DNA of 64,000 nucleotides from Bauldia sp. GTDB lineage: Bacteria > Pseudomonadota > Alphaproteobacteria > Rhizobiales > Kaistiaceae. Of the stretch, positions 51,895 through 61,583 are shown in pieces (within the stretch, counting starts at the first letter, position 1; each line of letters begins with the position of its first letter). The stretch is from NCBI GenBank assembly GCA_028284325.1, contig JANQRX010000010.1, positions 248,001 through 312,000 of the forward strand, read 5' to 3'. The notes under the pieces were generated by a model, which ran no database searches, was not told where the DNA came from, and saw nothing but the letters and a program-made list of their open reading frames with translations. Position numbers and translations under genes: made by a program.

Positions 51895-51898
51895 CGCG

Positions 51899-52483
51899 CT
51901 ACTCCAGGTTCGTGTGCCGCGCCCGCATGGCCTCGGCCGTGACGCCGAGCCGCTCGCGCAGGGTGAGCACCATCACCTCGAACAGCACGAACAGCGCACC
52001 TTCGTAGAGCGAGCCCATGGGCAGGACGGAGGTCGCGCTGGCGCCCTGGTCGTCGGCCATGGTCTGGGCCGGGACGATGACGACGTTGTCCGCACCGCTC
52101 GCCTCCGCCACCGATGCCTGCGCCGTGAGGAGCAGGATCGAGGCGCCGGCCGCCCGGGCGGTCTCCATCAGCGCCGCGACCGTCTTCAGACCGCCGGGCC
52201 CGTTGGAGCAGATCAGGAGATCGCCTTGGCCGAGCGCCGGCGCATTGATGTCGCCCACCATGGCCACATCGAGCCCGAGATGGAACAGCCGCATGGCGAA
52301 ACCGCGCATCTGCAGTCCCTCGCGCCCACAGCCGTAGAGCGCGATCTTGCCGGATTCGGCGATGCGCGCGCAGGCTGCGTCCACGGCGGCGGCGTCGATG
52401 CGATCGGCTACGGAGCCAAGTTCGTCGAGCGCGCCCTTCAGCGCGGACGGGACGGTCGAACCCGCGATTGCCGTAGCGACCAT
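51899..52483 (-). CDS. SIS-domain sugar phosphate isomerase (HxlB-like)
   Basis: 194 residues from the ATG at 52483. Single SIS domain like 6-phospho-3-hexuloisomerase: ALYGCGREGLQMRGFAMRLFHLG for phosphosugar binding, GDLLICSNGPGGLKTVAALMETARA, and the terminal RERLGVTAEAMRARHTNLE (catalytic Glu/His region). No hexulose-phosphate synthase partner is seen, so the substrate is open. Divergent from the dehydrogenase at 52553. A large frame continuing to 53803 is antisense to that gene. Confidence 0.88.
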   Translation of the reverse strand: MVATAIAGSTVPSALKGALDELGSVADRIDAAAVDAACARIAESGKIALYGCGREGLQMRGFAMRLFHLGLDVAMVGDINAPALGQGDLLICSNGPGGLKTVAALMETARAAGASILLLTAQASVAEASGADNVVIVPAQTMADDQGASATSVLPMGSLYEGALFVLFEVMVLTLRERLGVTAEAMRARHTNLE

Positions 52484-52552
52484 TTTGCCTACCTCCCACC
52501 CTTGCGCCTGTGCGTCACGGCGGCATTGTTGGCGAGGGAGGTTCGCGACGCA

Positions 52553-53623
52553 ATGGCCGATCAACACACTTCGCTGCGCCAGGCATGGCCGATGCCGACA
52601 CGGCCGCGTCCGATCGTGGTGATCGGCGCCGGCGGGATCGTGCGCGACGCCCATCTGCCGGCCTATCGCAAGTGGGGCCTGCCGGTCGCCGGCATCTTCG
52701 ACGTCGATCGGGGGCGGGCGGAGGATCTCGCGGCGGCTTTCGCGATACCGACGGTGTTCGACAGCCTCGACGCGGCGCTCGCCGTCGATCCCAGCCGCGT
52801 CTTCGATGTCGCGCTGCCGCCGCAGGCGCTGGCCGACGTCCTGCCGCGCGTGCCGCAGGGCGGTGTTGCGCTGATCCAGAAGCCGCTCGGGATGTCGCAC
52901 GGCGAGGCACGGACGCTGGCCGGCAACCTGATGGCGCGCGAGGTCACCGCGGCGGTCAATTTCCAGATGCAGTTCACGCCGGCGATGATGGCGATCGGCG
53001 AAGCCTTGACCACGGGCCTGCTCGGCGATCCGGTCGATATCGAGGTCCGCGTCCAGTGCAAGACGCCGTGGGAGGACTGGCCCTTCATGACCGGCCTCGA
53101 CCATATCGAGCTGCCGCTTCATTCCATCCACTATCTCGACTGGATCCGGGCCCATGTCGGCATGCCGCGCGCGGCGTTTGCGCTGAGCCTGCCGCACCCC
53201 GACTATCCCGACCGCGCCGACGCCAGGTCGAGCATCGTGCTCGACTACGGCGACCGCCTCCGCTGTTGCCTGTCGCTCAACCACGTCCACAAGGGCGGCC
53301 CGGACCACGAATCGGCAGAGTTTCGTGTCGAGGGGAACGGCGGCACCGCCATCGCCGACATGGGCTATCTGATCGACCAGCCGGCCGGCGTGCCGGAGCG
53401 TCTGCGCATGAACCTCGGGGAGGGGTGGCGCGACATCCCGCTCGCCGGCGCGCGCGGACCGGATTCCTTTGCCTTCGTGATGGCCAACCTCCAGCGCTTC
53501 GCGGCGGGCGAGGACGACACCCTCGTCACCGGACTTGAACCCAGCGTCGCGACCATGGCGCTGGTCGATGCCTGCATGCAGTCCAGCGACCGACGCGAAG
53601 TCATCGCCATTCCCGAAATCTGA
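52553..53623 (+). CDS. Gfo/Idh/MocA-family NAD(P)-dependent dehydrogenase
   Basis: 356 residues from the ATG at 52553 after GAGGGAGG. Rossmann motif VVIGAGGIVRDAHLPAY, the conserved Lys-Pro in ALIQKPLGMSHGEA, and LDHIELPLHSIHYLDWIR with the catalytic His. It oxidises a sugar, sugar acid or inositol-like substrate. First gene of the 52.5-57.4 kb plus-strand operon. Confidence 0.93.
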   Translation: MADQHTSLRQAWPMPTRPRPIVVIGAGGIVRDAHLPAYRKWGLPVAGIFDVDRGRAEDLAAAFAIPTVFDSLDAALAVDPSRVFDVALPPQALADVLPRVPQGGVALIQKPLGMSHGEARTLAGNLMAREVTAAVNFQMQFTPAMMAIGEALTTGLLGDPVDIEVRVQCKTPWEDWPFMTGLDHIELPLHSIHYLDWIRAHVGMPRAAFALSLPHPDYPDRADARSSIVLDYGDRLRCCLSLNHVHKGGPDHESAEFRVEGNGGTAIADMGYLIDQPAGVPERLRMNLGEGWRDIPLAGARGPDSFAFVMANLQRFAAGEDDTLVTGLEPSVATMALVDACMQSSDRREVIAIPEI

Positions 53624-53653
53624 ACAAAAACAACAAGGAGGCACCGTTTCCTC

Positions 53654-55318
53654 ATGCCGGAGAATACAGCGTTCGACGTCCGGGGCCCCGTGAACCTGAT
53701 GGGCGCGACGGCCCACCCCCACGCCGCACGGCGGCTGCGGCAAACCTTCCCGGGCGCGACGTTTGTCGACGACGGCGCCAACGCCGACAGCCCCACCATC
53801 CACCTGAAGCAGGATGACGGCCTAGCGGAGGGGGGCTTTCGGATCACCGCCGACAATGGCGACGGACCGCCCGTCCTGACGGTGGCCGGCGGCCCGTTCT
53901 CCGGCGTGATCTACGGGGTCGGCGAGCTGATCGCCCGCGCCGATGGCGACACGGTGGCGTTGCCCGATAGCCCGATCGAGGTGCGTCCCGGTCTCGCCTA
54001 CCGCACCTTCTGGACGTGGGATCACTCCACCAACTGGGAGCTCTCCCAGGTCGGCGTCCAGGAGATCGGCGTCTTCAATCCCTACGGCAAGCCGCCCTCC
54101 GGCTTTCTCGCCGACTACCGGCGGCTGGTCGACTGGTGCAGCGACAACCGCATCGCCGCCGTGGTCATCTACGGTTTCCTGCGCGACAGCCATGGCGGCA
54201 TCGCGGCGGCGCAGGAGCTTTGCCGCTACGCCAACGAGCGCGGCGTGCGCATCCTGCCGGGCATCGCCATCGGTGCCTATGGCGGTGTCTACTGGGAAGG
54301 CGATCACGACTACAATCTCGCCACCTGGCTGAAGAAGAACCCGCAATTCGCCGCCACCATGGAGAAGGGCGTCGGCTTCCAGCTCGAGGACCTGGCCTTT
54401 CCGCTCAACTTCCCGCGCTCCGACTACACCGTCTCGGCCTGTCCGTCGGCGCCGGAGACCATGGACTGGATGACCGACGCGGTGTCGTGGATAGCCGAGA
54501 CCTTCGAGGTCGGCGGCATCAACATCGAGGCCGGCGACTACGGCGTGTGCGGTTGCGACCGCTGCGTAGCGCGCCGTGCCGCGCGCGAATCGGCCGAGCG
54601 GCGCAAGGCCGACACCGGCGAATCGTGGTCGCATGTGGACATGGCCGACAACTTCCCGCGCCTGTTCGAGGCCGCCAACGCCAAACGGGACGATCTTTGG
54701 CTCTACAGCGAGCTGCAGTGGGACAATCTGCTCGACCGCGAAGCCCACGCCACCACGACCACGCTACCGCGCGGCGGCATCTACCAGCACACCGCCAACA
54801 AGACCTATTGGGGCAAGCTGCAACAGGAACTGCGACGGGACTATGTGGAGCAGCTACCCACCCAGCCGAACGTCCTGCGCTGCCAGTTCGCCTGCCAGTG
54901 GAACGGCGACGAGCGCACCGAGCGTTACGCGTTGAACGCCCGCACCTTTGCCGACATGGCGATCAAGTCGGCCGCGGTCGGCATGGACGGCCTCACGGTC
55001 TGGGGCGAGCCGTCGCCGTACCACGCCACCGTCGAGGTCAGCTATCTGGCCTTTGCGCGCTTCACCTGGGAGCCGGACCTGACCTGGGATCGGTTTGTCG
55101 ACGAGGACGTGGCGCCGCTGTTCGGCGGGCGCGACGGCGCCGACCGGTTCATCGCCCTTGCCGAGGAGCTTGACGCCAACCAGACGCTCGACGCCGATCG
55201 CCTCGCCGCCATGCAGGACGAGGTGCGCGCCCATGGAGCGGCGGCGCACGGCGAGGCCGCGCGGCGATGGCTGACCTTCGAGGACCAGATCGCCCGGCGC
55301 CGCTTCATGGGGCGTTAG
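53654..55318 (+). CDS. Glycosidase-like protein of unclassified type (DUF4838/GH20-GH67-like layout)
   Basis: 554 residues, no signal peptide. An N-terminal alpha/beta domain like the non-catalytic domain of GH20/GH67 enzymes (RITADNGDGPPVLTVAGGPFSGVIYGVGEL) is followed by a TIM barrel. Key region: FEVGGINIEAGDYGVCGCDR with a CGCDRC cysteine pair, a likely catalytic Glu or Asp, and CPSAPETMDWM. This resembles DUF4838-type proteins rather than a named GH family. Internal location and neighbours (dehydrogenase, deacylase) suggest breakdown of an imported glycoside. Confidence 0.75.
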   Translation: MPENTAFDVRGPVNLMGATAHPHAARRLRQTFPGATFVDDGANADSPTIHLKQDDGLAEGGFRITADNGDGPPVLTVAGGPFSGVIYGVGELIARADGDTVALPDSPIEVRPGLAYRTFWTWDHSTNWELSQVGVQEIGVFNPYGKPPSGFLADYRRLVDWCSDNRIAAVVIYGFLRDSHGGIAAAQELCRYANERGVRILPGIAIGAYGGVYWEGDHDYNLATWLKKNPQFAATMEKGVGFQLEDLAFPLNFPRSDYTVSACPSAPETMDWMTDAVSWIAETFEVGGINIEAGDYGVCGCDRCVARRAARESAERRKADTGESWSHVDMADNFPRLFEAANAKRDDLWLYSELQWDNLLDREAHATTTTLPRGGIYQHTANKTYWGKLQQELRRDYVEQLPTQPNVLRCQFACQWNGDERTERYALNARTFADMAIKSAAVGMDGLTVWGEPSPYHATVEVSYLAFARFTWEPDLTWDRFVDEDVAPLFGGRDGADRFIALAEELDANQTLDADRLAAMQDEVRAHGAAAHGEAARRWLTFEDQIARRRFMGR

Positions 55319-55386
55319 CCGCACCTAAGCTGCTTGCATGAACGCCGCGCGTTCGCTTTGTTGCGCCGGCATCAGGAGCCAGTCTC

Positions 55387-56421
55387 ATGGGCAAACGCCT
55401 CACATCCCGGCCCGCCGGCCCGGCCTTCGTCGACGTCGATCTCGATGGGGCGGGCCGTCAGCTCGGCCATATCTCGATCCCGCATTCGCCCGACGACGAC
55501 GCCTGGGGCACCGTTCGCGTGCCCATCGCCATCATCGGCAACGGCGAGGGGCCGACGGTGGTGGTCGAGGGCGGCAATCACGGCGACGAATACGAGGGCC
55601 AGATCGTCGTCGCCGAGCTGATCCGCGACCAGGACCCGGCGGCGGTCAACGGACGGCTCATCCTGCTGCCCGCCGTCAACGCGCCGGCGGCGGCGGCCGG
55701 ACGGCGCACCTCGCCGGTCGACGGCCTGAACTATAACCGGGTCTTTCCCGGCGACCCGCTGGGCACGATGACCCAACAGATCGCCGCCTTCGTGACCGAC
55801 GAGATCTTTCCCCGCGCCGACGCCTTCGTAAGCCTGCATTCGGGCGGCTCGTCGCTGTTGATCCTGCCGAGTGCGGCGATCGAACCGTGCGAGGATCGCG
55901 ACCTCTACAAGCGCAATGTGGCCGCGGCGCTCGCCTTCGGTGCGCCCAAGACGGTGGTGATCGCCAACCTCGGCGATCAGCGAACGGCCACGGCCACGGC
56001 CTGCCGCGCCGGTCTCACGACGGTGGCGACCGAGCTTGGCGGCGGTGGCGGCGTCATACCCGAGGCGCTGTCGATCGCGCAGCGCGGCACGCGCAACGTG
56101 CTGCACCATCTCGGCGTGATCGAGTGTGCGCCCGACACGCCCGCCGCCATATCGCCAGACCTTCTCGAGCTCCCCGGTGTGGCCGCCTACGTCTTTGCCG
56201 ACGACGACGGCGTGTTCGAGCCCTTCCATACGTTGGGCGCCGAGGTGCGTGCCGGCGAACCAGCCGGGCGTCTCCATTTTCTCCTGACGCCGGAACGTCC
56301 GCCGATGACGCTGCACTACGGGGCCGACGGCCTTCTTTATGGCCTCCGTCGCTCCGGCGCGGTGCGGCCCGGCGCATGTTGCGCGGTGGTCGCGGCGCCG
56401 TTTACCGGAGACCTGCCGTGA
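55387..56421 (+). CDS. M14-family zinc deacylase (AstE/AspA, DoeB-like)
   Basis: 344 residues. Zinc ligands His65 and Glu68 in EGGNHGDEYEG and the third His in SLHSGGSS; catalytic Glu expected in TELGGGGG. Members remove acyl groups from N-acyl amino acids or N-acetyl-diaminobutyrate (DoeB in ectoine degradation). It overlaps the next gene (GTGA), a dehydratase for hydroxy amino acids, so an N-acyl amino-acid product is likely. Confidence 0.9.
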   Translation: MGKRLTSRPAGPAFVDVDLDGAGRQLGHISIPHSPDDDAWGTVRVPIAIIGNGEGPTVVVEGGNHGDEYEGQIVVAELIRDQDPAAVNGRLILLPAVNAPAAAAGRRTSPVDGLNYNRVFPGDPLGTMTQQIAAFVTDEIFPRADAFVSLHSGGSSLLILPSAAIEPCEDRDLYKRNVAAALAFGAPKTVVIANLGDQRTATATACRAGLTTVATELGGGGGVIPEALSIAQRGTRNVLHHLGVIECAPDTPAAISPDLLELPGVAAYVFADDDGVFEPFHTLGAEVRAGEPAGRLHFLLTPERPPMTLHYGADGLLYGLRRSGAVRPGACCAVVAAPFTGDLP

Positions 56422-57362
56422 TCGACCTCTCCGACATCGAAGCCGCGCGCGAGCGCATCGCCGGCCGCGTGCGCCGCACCCCGATCCTGCCGGTCGGGCA
56501 GGTGAAGACGAACCTGCCCGTGGGCGGCGAGGTCACGCTCAAGCTCGAATGCCTGCAGGTCACCGGGTCGTTCAAGACCCGCGGCGCCATGAACCGGTTT
56601 CTGGGGACGCCCGAGGCCGACCGGCCGCAGCACCTGATCACCGCGTCGGGCGGCAACCACGGCCTCGCCGTCGCCCGCACCGCCGCCGTCGCCGGTGTCC
56701 CCGCCACGGTGTTCGTCCCCGAGATCGTCTCGCCGGCCAAGGTCGTCAAGATGGAAGCGTGGGGGGCGACCGTCACGGTCGCAGGATCGGAGTGGAGCCA
56801 GTCGGCAGAGGCGGCTCTGGCTTTTGCCGAGCGTGACGGCGGCACCTACATCCATCCCTTCGCCGATCCCCTCGTTGTCGCCGGCCAGGGGACGCTCGGG
56901 CTGGAACTCCTCGACCAGCTTGAGGCGGTCGACGCCGTCGCGATCGCCATCGGCGGCGGCGGGCTGGTGTCGGGGGTCGGGACGGCGATCCGGGCGCTCC
57001 GCCCGGAGGTCAGGATCATCGGCGTCGAACCGGTGGGCTCGCCGACGCTGAAGGCCTGTCTCGACGCCGGTCGCGTGATCACCCTGCCGGAGGTGACCAC
57101 CGGGGTCGCCACACTGGCCTGCGCCCGCACCGAGGAAGCGGTGTTCGAGACCGTTCGCGACGTGGTCGACGATATCGTTCTGGTCGACGACGAGGATCTG
57201 ATCGAAGCGAGCCGCTGGTTGTGGTTCGAGTTCGGGGTCGCCGCCGACTTGTCCGGCGCCGCGGCGATCGCCGGCCTGCGGCGCCACCCGGACGCGTTCG
57301 GCCAGGCTGCTTCGATCTGCGCCCTGGTGTGCGGCGCCGGCGCGGAAGGGACGGGCGGCTAA
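56418..57362 (+). CDS. Threonine/serine dehydratase-like PLP enzyme (DoeX/IlvA family)
   Basis: 314 residues from the GTG at 56418, coupled to the deacylase. Fold type II PLP enzyme: Lys in TGSFKTRGA, SGGNHGLAVA for substrate carboxylate, and GGGGLVSGVG for the phosphate of PLP. No C-terminal ACT domain, so it is the catabolic short form. It deaminates a hydroxy amino acid such as threonine, serine or hydroxyaspartate. Convergent with the FGGY gene. Confidence 0.9.
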   Translation: MIDLSDIEAARERIAGRVRRTPILPVGQVKTNLPVGGEVTLKLECLQVTGSFKTRGAMNRFLGTPEADRPQHLITASGGNHGLAVARTAAVAGVPATVFVPEIVSPAKVVKMEAWGATVTVAGSEWSQSAEAALAFAERDGGTYIHPFADPLVVAGQGTLGLELLDQLEAVDAVAIAIGGGGLVSGVGTAIRALRPEVRIIGVEPVGSPTLKACLDAGRVITLPEVTTGVATLACARTEEAVFETVRDVVDDIVLVDDEDLIEASRWLWFEFGVAADLSGAAAIAGLRRHPDAFGQAASICALVCGAGAEGTGG

Positions 57363-57368
57363 GCGAGC

Positions 57369-58634
57369 TTAATCGAGCGTCGTTAGCGCGGCGGCGCCTT
57401 CGCTGATCCCGCCGTGGCGCAGTTCGGCGCGCACGTCGCCGACACGGCGGCGCAGCTCGTGCAGGAAGACCGCGTTGCGCGCGAACGGCCCCATGACGAT
57501 CGTCTCGCCGGCGCCGCCGATCCAGCCGATTCCCCGCGCCGTATGGTTGGCGAGCGCCATGACCGCGAGCGCCCCGCGTTCGGGCGCGTCGAAGTTCGAC
57601 AGCGAGCGCGCGCCCTCCGGTCCGGCGACCCTCACGCCGCCACCGTCCAGCGTGGCGCTGAGCCCGGCCGCGCGGAGCCGCTCGGCAAGCGCGGGGTCGT
57701 CGCCGACTCCGGGCGAGGTGAGGGTTTCGTAAATGCGGCCGCCGGGAAAGCGGAGATTGGGCATCGGGCGACCGAGAACGTCGACGCTGACCATCACCCC
57801 GTCCTCGCGGGGCAGGTGCGCGGGCACGGCGGTGCCGATGGCGAACACCGCGATCCACGTGCCCGTGGACACGATCGTGCGCGGTCCGTCGCCGGTCGTC
57901 AGGAACGGCACCAGTGCGGCGTTGGAATCGTGGACGCCGCACAGTACCGGCACGTCGTGGGCGACGCCGATCGTGACGGCGATGTCGGGGCGCAAGGCCC
58001 CGAGGATATCGGGGGCACGCCGCAAAGGCGGCAGCAGCGACCGGATGCCGAGCGTATCGACGAGATCGGTGTAGTCGCCGGCGCCGATGTCCCAGAGATC
58101 GGTGTGACTGGCGAGCGACGTGACCTCGCCCGCCACGACACCGCTCAGGCGCCACGACCAGAACTGCGGCCACATGAGAATGGCGATCGCGGCGGCGAAG
58201 CGATCCGGAAAACGAAGTCGCTGCCAATGGAGTTGCGCGCCGACGTTGAGACCGCGGTTGAGGCGTGGCGAACCGCTGATGGCAAAGTCCGGCCGCAGCC
58301 GGTCGTAGGCGACCGCGACCTCGTCGGGACCTTCGTCGTCGTAGTCGAGCGGCGGCAGGACCGGACCGTGCTCGTCGACGACGGCGGCGCTGGAGCCGTG
58401 GGCGGCCACCACGACCGCGTCGAGCCGCACTTGCGCCGCCGCCCGCCCGAGACCGTCGAGAAGAAACCGCTCCAGCCGCGCTGTGTCGAAATGGGTGTAG
58501 GGCGGGCCGGGCAGGCTTTCATTAGTTGCCTGGACGGTCATCACCTCCCGGCGCTCGCGCCGGTCGAACAGGATGACCCGTGCATGGGTCTTGCCGAGGT
58601 CGAAGACCCCAACGAAGCGAACATCCCTGGTCAT
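57369..58634 (-). CDS. FGGY-family carbohydrate kinase
   Basis: 421 residues from the ATG at 58634. Two actin-like ATPase domains: FDLGKTHARVILFDRR (phosphate 1), CGVHDSNAALVP with the catalytic Asp, and STGTWIAVFAIG (phosphate 2). Most like COG1070 kinases related to rhamnulokinase/fuculokinase, shorter than xylulokinase. Substrate unknown. Stands alone on the minus strand between two plus-strand units. Confidence 0.9.
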   Translation of the reverse strand: MTRDVRFVGVFDLGKTHARVILFDRRERREVMTVQATNESLPGPPYTHFDTARLERFLLDGLGRAAAQVRLDAVVVAAHGSSAAVVDEHGPVLPPLDYDDEGPDEVAVAYDRLRPDFAISGSPRLNRGLNVGAQLHWQRLRFPDRFAAAIAILMWPQFWSWRLSGVVAGEVTSLASHTDLWDIGAGDYTDLVDTLGIRSLLPPLRRAPDILGALRPDIAVTIGVAHDVPVLCGVHDSNAALVPFLTTGDGPRTIVSTGTWIAVFAIGTAVPAHLPREDGVMVSVDVLGRPMPNLRFPGGRIYETLTSPGVGDDPALAERLRAAGLSATLDGGGVRVAGPEGARSLSNFDAPERGALAVMALANHTARGIGWIGGAGETIVMGPFARNAVFLHELRRRVGDVRAELRHGGISEGAAALTTLD

Positions 58635-58772
58635 GTCGCGCCCGTCCCGTTTGTCCCGGCCGTCAACGGTAGAAGGCGACGGGGCGCTGTCAATCGGCCG
58701 GCGGGCGCTTGACACCGCGTCGGCCGGGCACCTTCAATCGACGCGACAAGAGGATACGGCGGGAGAAGCGCG

Positions 58773-59534
58773 ATGGGACGGATCAGGGTGCTATTGGCTG
58801 GGGAGTCGTGGGTCTCGACCGCCTATCATGTGAAGGGCTTCAACCTCTTCACGACCAGCGAGTACCAGATCGGCATCGAGGGCCTGAAGGAGGCCTTGGC
58901 CGACAGCGAGGTCGACCTGGTTCACCTGCCGGGCCACCTGGTCCCGACCGAGTTTCCCATGAGCGCTGACGCGCTTGCCACCTATGACGTGATCGTCCTC
59001 TCGGACATTGGCGCGGATTCGCTCCTGCTTCACCCGGACAATTTCGTCCGCAGCCAGCGTACCACCAATCGCTTGCGGCTGATCGCCGACGTTGTCGCCA
59101 GCGGCACGGGCTTCATGATGATCGGCGGATACTACAGCTTCCAGGGCATACAGGCCGCGGCCCGCTTTCACCGCACGCCGATCGAGGACATCCTGCCGGT
59201 GACCATGCAGGCCCACGACGATCGCTGCGAGGTGCCCGAGGGCTTCGTGCCGCAATCGGTCGGCCGCGACGACCATCCCGTCATCGCCGGGTTGGGCGCC
59301 GACTGGCCGTACCTCCTCGGCTTCAATGAGGTGTCGGCGAGACCGGACGCGGACCTACTGTTGTCGACGGGCGTCGACGACGCACCGCTTCTGGTCGCCG
59401 GCACCCACGGCAAGGGGCGGACACTCGCCTGGACGTCCGATATCGGCCCGCACTGGCTGCCGCCCGACTTCATCGCCTGGCCCGGCTACGCCCGCCTGTG
59501 GCGTCAGGCGTTCACCTGGCTCGCGGGTCGCTGA
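58773..59534 (+). CDS. ThuA/COG5426-type glutamine-amidotransferase-fold protein
   Basis: 253 residues. Class I amidotransferase-like fold (VLLAGESWVSTAYHVKGFN; YDVIVLSDIGADSLLL). The nucleophile-elbow position reads MIGGYYSFQG, so the catalytic Cys of real amidotransferases is absent, as in ThuA-like proteins linked to trehalose and sugar use. DWPYLLGFNEV and TSDIGPHWLPP are family marks. Its 3' end overlaps the convergent PfkB gene by 31 nt. Confidence 0.85.
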   Translation: MGRIRVLLAGESWVSTAYHVKGFNLFTTSEYQIGIEGLKEALADSEVDLVHLPGHLVPTEFPMSADALATYDVIVLSDIGADSLLLHPDNFVRSQRTTNRLRLIADVVASGTGFMMIGGYYSFQGIQAAARFHRTPIEDILPVTMQAHDDRCEVPEGFVPQSVGRDDHPVIAGLGADWPYLLGFNEVSARPDADLLLSTGVDDAPLLVAGTHGKGRTLAWTSDIGPHWLPPDFIAWPGYARLWRQAFTWLAGR

Positions 59535-60454
59535 CCGTCGCGTTCGGCGAGGAAGGCTTGGACGGTGGCCGCGTCGATGTGACGGCGGTCGGCGACCGGT
59601 CTGGAAACATGAAGCGCCGCGGCACCCTGCGCATAGTCGATCGCCTCCGGCAGGGGCGTGCCGCCCGCAAGTCGCGCCGCCAGCGCGCCCATGAAGGCGT
59701 CGCCGGCGCCGTGGGTCGAAACCACCTCGACGGTATGGGCCGGCCGGTGAAGGACACCGCCATCAGTCGAGCCGACGACGCCGTCGGCGCCGAGCGTCAC
59801 CAGAACGTCCGGCCCGCGGGCTGCAAGGTCGGATGCCGCGCTGGCAGCATCATCGGGCGTTATCACCGCCCGTCCCGCAAGGCCTGCCGCCTCGACGCGG
59901 TTGACCACCAGGAGGTCGACCGACGTCCACAGGGCGTCGGCCATCGGCCGGGCAGGCGCGGCGTTCAGCATCACCCGCAGCCCCGCCTCGCGCGCCCGCG
60001 CCGCCAGCGCGAGGCTCACGGCTTCGGGGATTTCGTTCTGGAGGACCACGACGGCCGTGTTCTGCGGCAGGGTGATCGCGGCCGCGTCGATCTCGCGATT
60101 GGCGCCGGTGACGACGACGGCGCCATAGTCACCCCGTTCGTCGACGATGGCGACGCTCATGCCCGATGCGCCGGGGCCAGCTCGAACTTGCGTGCGGTCG
60201 ACACCGGCGCGGTCCAGTTCGTGGGTCAGGCGGGCCGCAAACGCGTCGTTGCCCACGCGGCCGGCCATCGCCGTCGGCGCACCGTGCTGGGCCGCGGCCA
60301 CGGCCTGGTTGCCGCCCTTGCCGCCGAAGGCGTAATCGACCGCCTCGCCGGGCAGGGTCTCATCGCGTCCCGGCATGCGTGCGGCATGGACGATGACGTC
60401 GAGGTGCAGGGAGCCGACGACGAAGACGCCGGCACCCCCATCGCGCTCATCCAT
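59504..60454 (-). CDS. PfkB-family sugar kinase (second ribokinase-like)
   Basis: 316 residues from the ATG at 60454. FGGKGGNQAVAAA (substrate) and VSTHGAGDAFMGALAA (catalytic Asp, anion hole). It differs from rbsK at 45428 in the linker and C-terminus. Its start overlaps the stop of the epimerase gene by 8 nt, so both are one operon. Likely phosphorylates the epimerase product. Confidence 0.9.
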   Translation of the reverse strand: MDERDGGAGVFVVGSLHLDVIVHAARMPGRDETLPGEAVDYAFGGKGGNQAVAAAQHGAPTAMAGRVGNDAFAARLTHELDRAGVDRTQVRAGPGASGMSVAIVDERGDYGAVVVTGANREIDAAAITLPQNTAVVVLQNEIPEAVSLALAARAREAGLRVMLNAAPARPMADALWTSVDLLVVNRVEAAGLAGRAVITPDDAASAASDLAARGPDVLVTLGADGVVGSTDGGVLHRPAHTVEVVSTHGAGDAFMGALAARLAGGTPLPEAIDYAQGAAALHVSRPVADRRHIDAATVQAFLAERDGQRPASQVNA

Positions 60455-61436
60455 AGAGCGCGTCCGCGACGATCCGCGCGCTGCGCGGGGCGTCCTGGGT
60501 GGCGATCGCGGCCGCGAGGTCGGCATCGTCCGTCAGCCGCGCCGCGACCGCCCGCAACCGCTCGGTCTGCGCAATGTTGACGGCGGCCTCGGCCACCGGA
60601 TCGAGCCCGGCATGATCGGGGAAGGTGTCGAAGTAGATGACGCCGTCGTAGCCGCAGCGGGTGAGCTCCACCAGGAGTTCCACCGTCTGGACCGGATGGA
60701 CGGCGCCGACCATCAGCCCGTCGTCGCGCTTGGCGTAGCCGTCATTGAGGTGGACACCGCAGATCTTAGCGTGTCGGTGGGCAAGGTGCGCCGCGTGCGC
60801 GGGCATCTCGTCGGCGTAGAGCACATGGGCGAAGTCGAGCGTGACGCCGAGGTTGTCCCGACCCGTTTCGCGGATCGCGAGCAGGGTGGTGCCGATGTCG
60901 GGCATCAGCGCGAAGGCGCGGGGCTCGTTGGGCTTGTACTCCAGCGCGATCGTGACATCGACGTTGTGGTCGGCGACCTCGGACAGGGCGCCGATGGTGT
61001 CGTCCCACATGCGGGCATAGTCGCCCTGGAAGGCATAATCGAAGCCGTCCTGACCGAGCCACAGCGTCATCAGGTCGCCGCCCATGGCCGCCAGCGCGTC
61101 GAGGCCGGCGCGCGTGAGGTCGATGGCCTTCCGCCGCACGGCCGGATCGGGATTGGTGAATGCGCCGAGCTTGAAGCCGGGATCGGTGTAGTAGCGCATC
61201 GCCAGGCCGTTCAGCGCCATACCGCTGTCGGCGAGGACGGCGGCGAGCTCGCTCGGCGTGTGATCGGCGAAATGGTCCGGGTAGTTGAGATCGGCGGCGT
61301 TCAGACCGTCGACCGTGGCGGCGCGCGCGACGAGGTCGGCGGCCGTCACCTTGTTCTTGCCGGGCCAGTAGGACTCCGCGCCGACGGCGAACGCGTTCAG
61401 CCGGGCGGCATAGCGGGGTGGGGCAAGTGGGGGCAT
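60447..61436 (-). CDS. TIM-barrel sugar (phosphate) isomerase/epimerase
   Basis: 329 residues from the ATG at 61436. Xylose-isomerase-like AP endonuclease-2 fold; metal ligands at Glu in TIALEYKPNEP, Asp and His in VTLDFAHV, His/Asn in CGVHLNDG, and Glu/Asp near IYFDTFPDHAG. Related proteins include L-rhamnose, tagatose and inosose epimerases. Coupled with the PfkB gene, and divergent from the aldo/keto reductase with a 147-bp spacer. Confidence 0.88.
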   Translation of the reverse strand: MPPLAPPRYAARLNAFAVGAESYWPGKNKVTAADLVARAATVDGLNAADLNYPDHFADHTPSELAAVLADSGMALNGLAMRYYTDPGFKLGAFTNPDPAVRRKAIDLTRAGLDALAAMGGDLMTLWLGQDGFDYAFQGDYARMWDDTIGALSEVADHNVDVTIALEYKPNEPRAFALMPDIGTTLLAIRETGRDNLGVTLDFAHVLYADEMPAHAAHLAHRHAKICGVHLNDGYAKRDDGLMVGAVHPVQTVELLVELTRCGYDGVIYFDTFPDHAGLDPVAEAAVNIAQTERLRAVAARLTDDADLAAAIATQDAPRSARIVADALYG

Positions 61437-61583
61437 CGAAAGGGTCTCGGGAATCCGGGCCGAAGCGGGCGGCGGCGATGTTACGTCACCGGCCGGCGGG
61501 TTCATACCCGGACCCGTTGCCACTGGACAGGGCGATCTCCGCCGGGTCCAATCGCAGGCTCTGGAGTGCGGGGAGGGAACGGC

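Noticed and set aside
60375-61583. Long plus-strand extension in front of the aldo/keto reductase
   Set aside because: It is antisense to the epimerase gene; the aldo/keto reductase fold begins at 61584 after a good ribosome-binding sequence.
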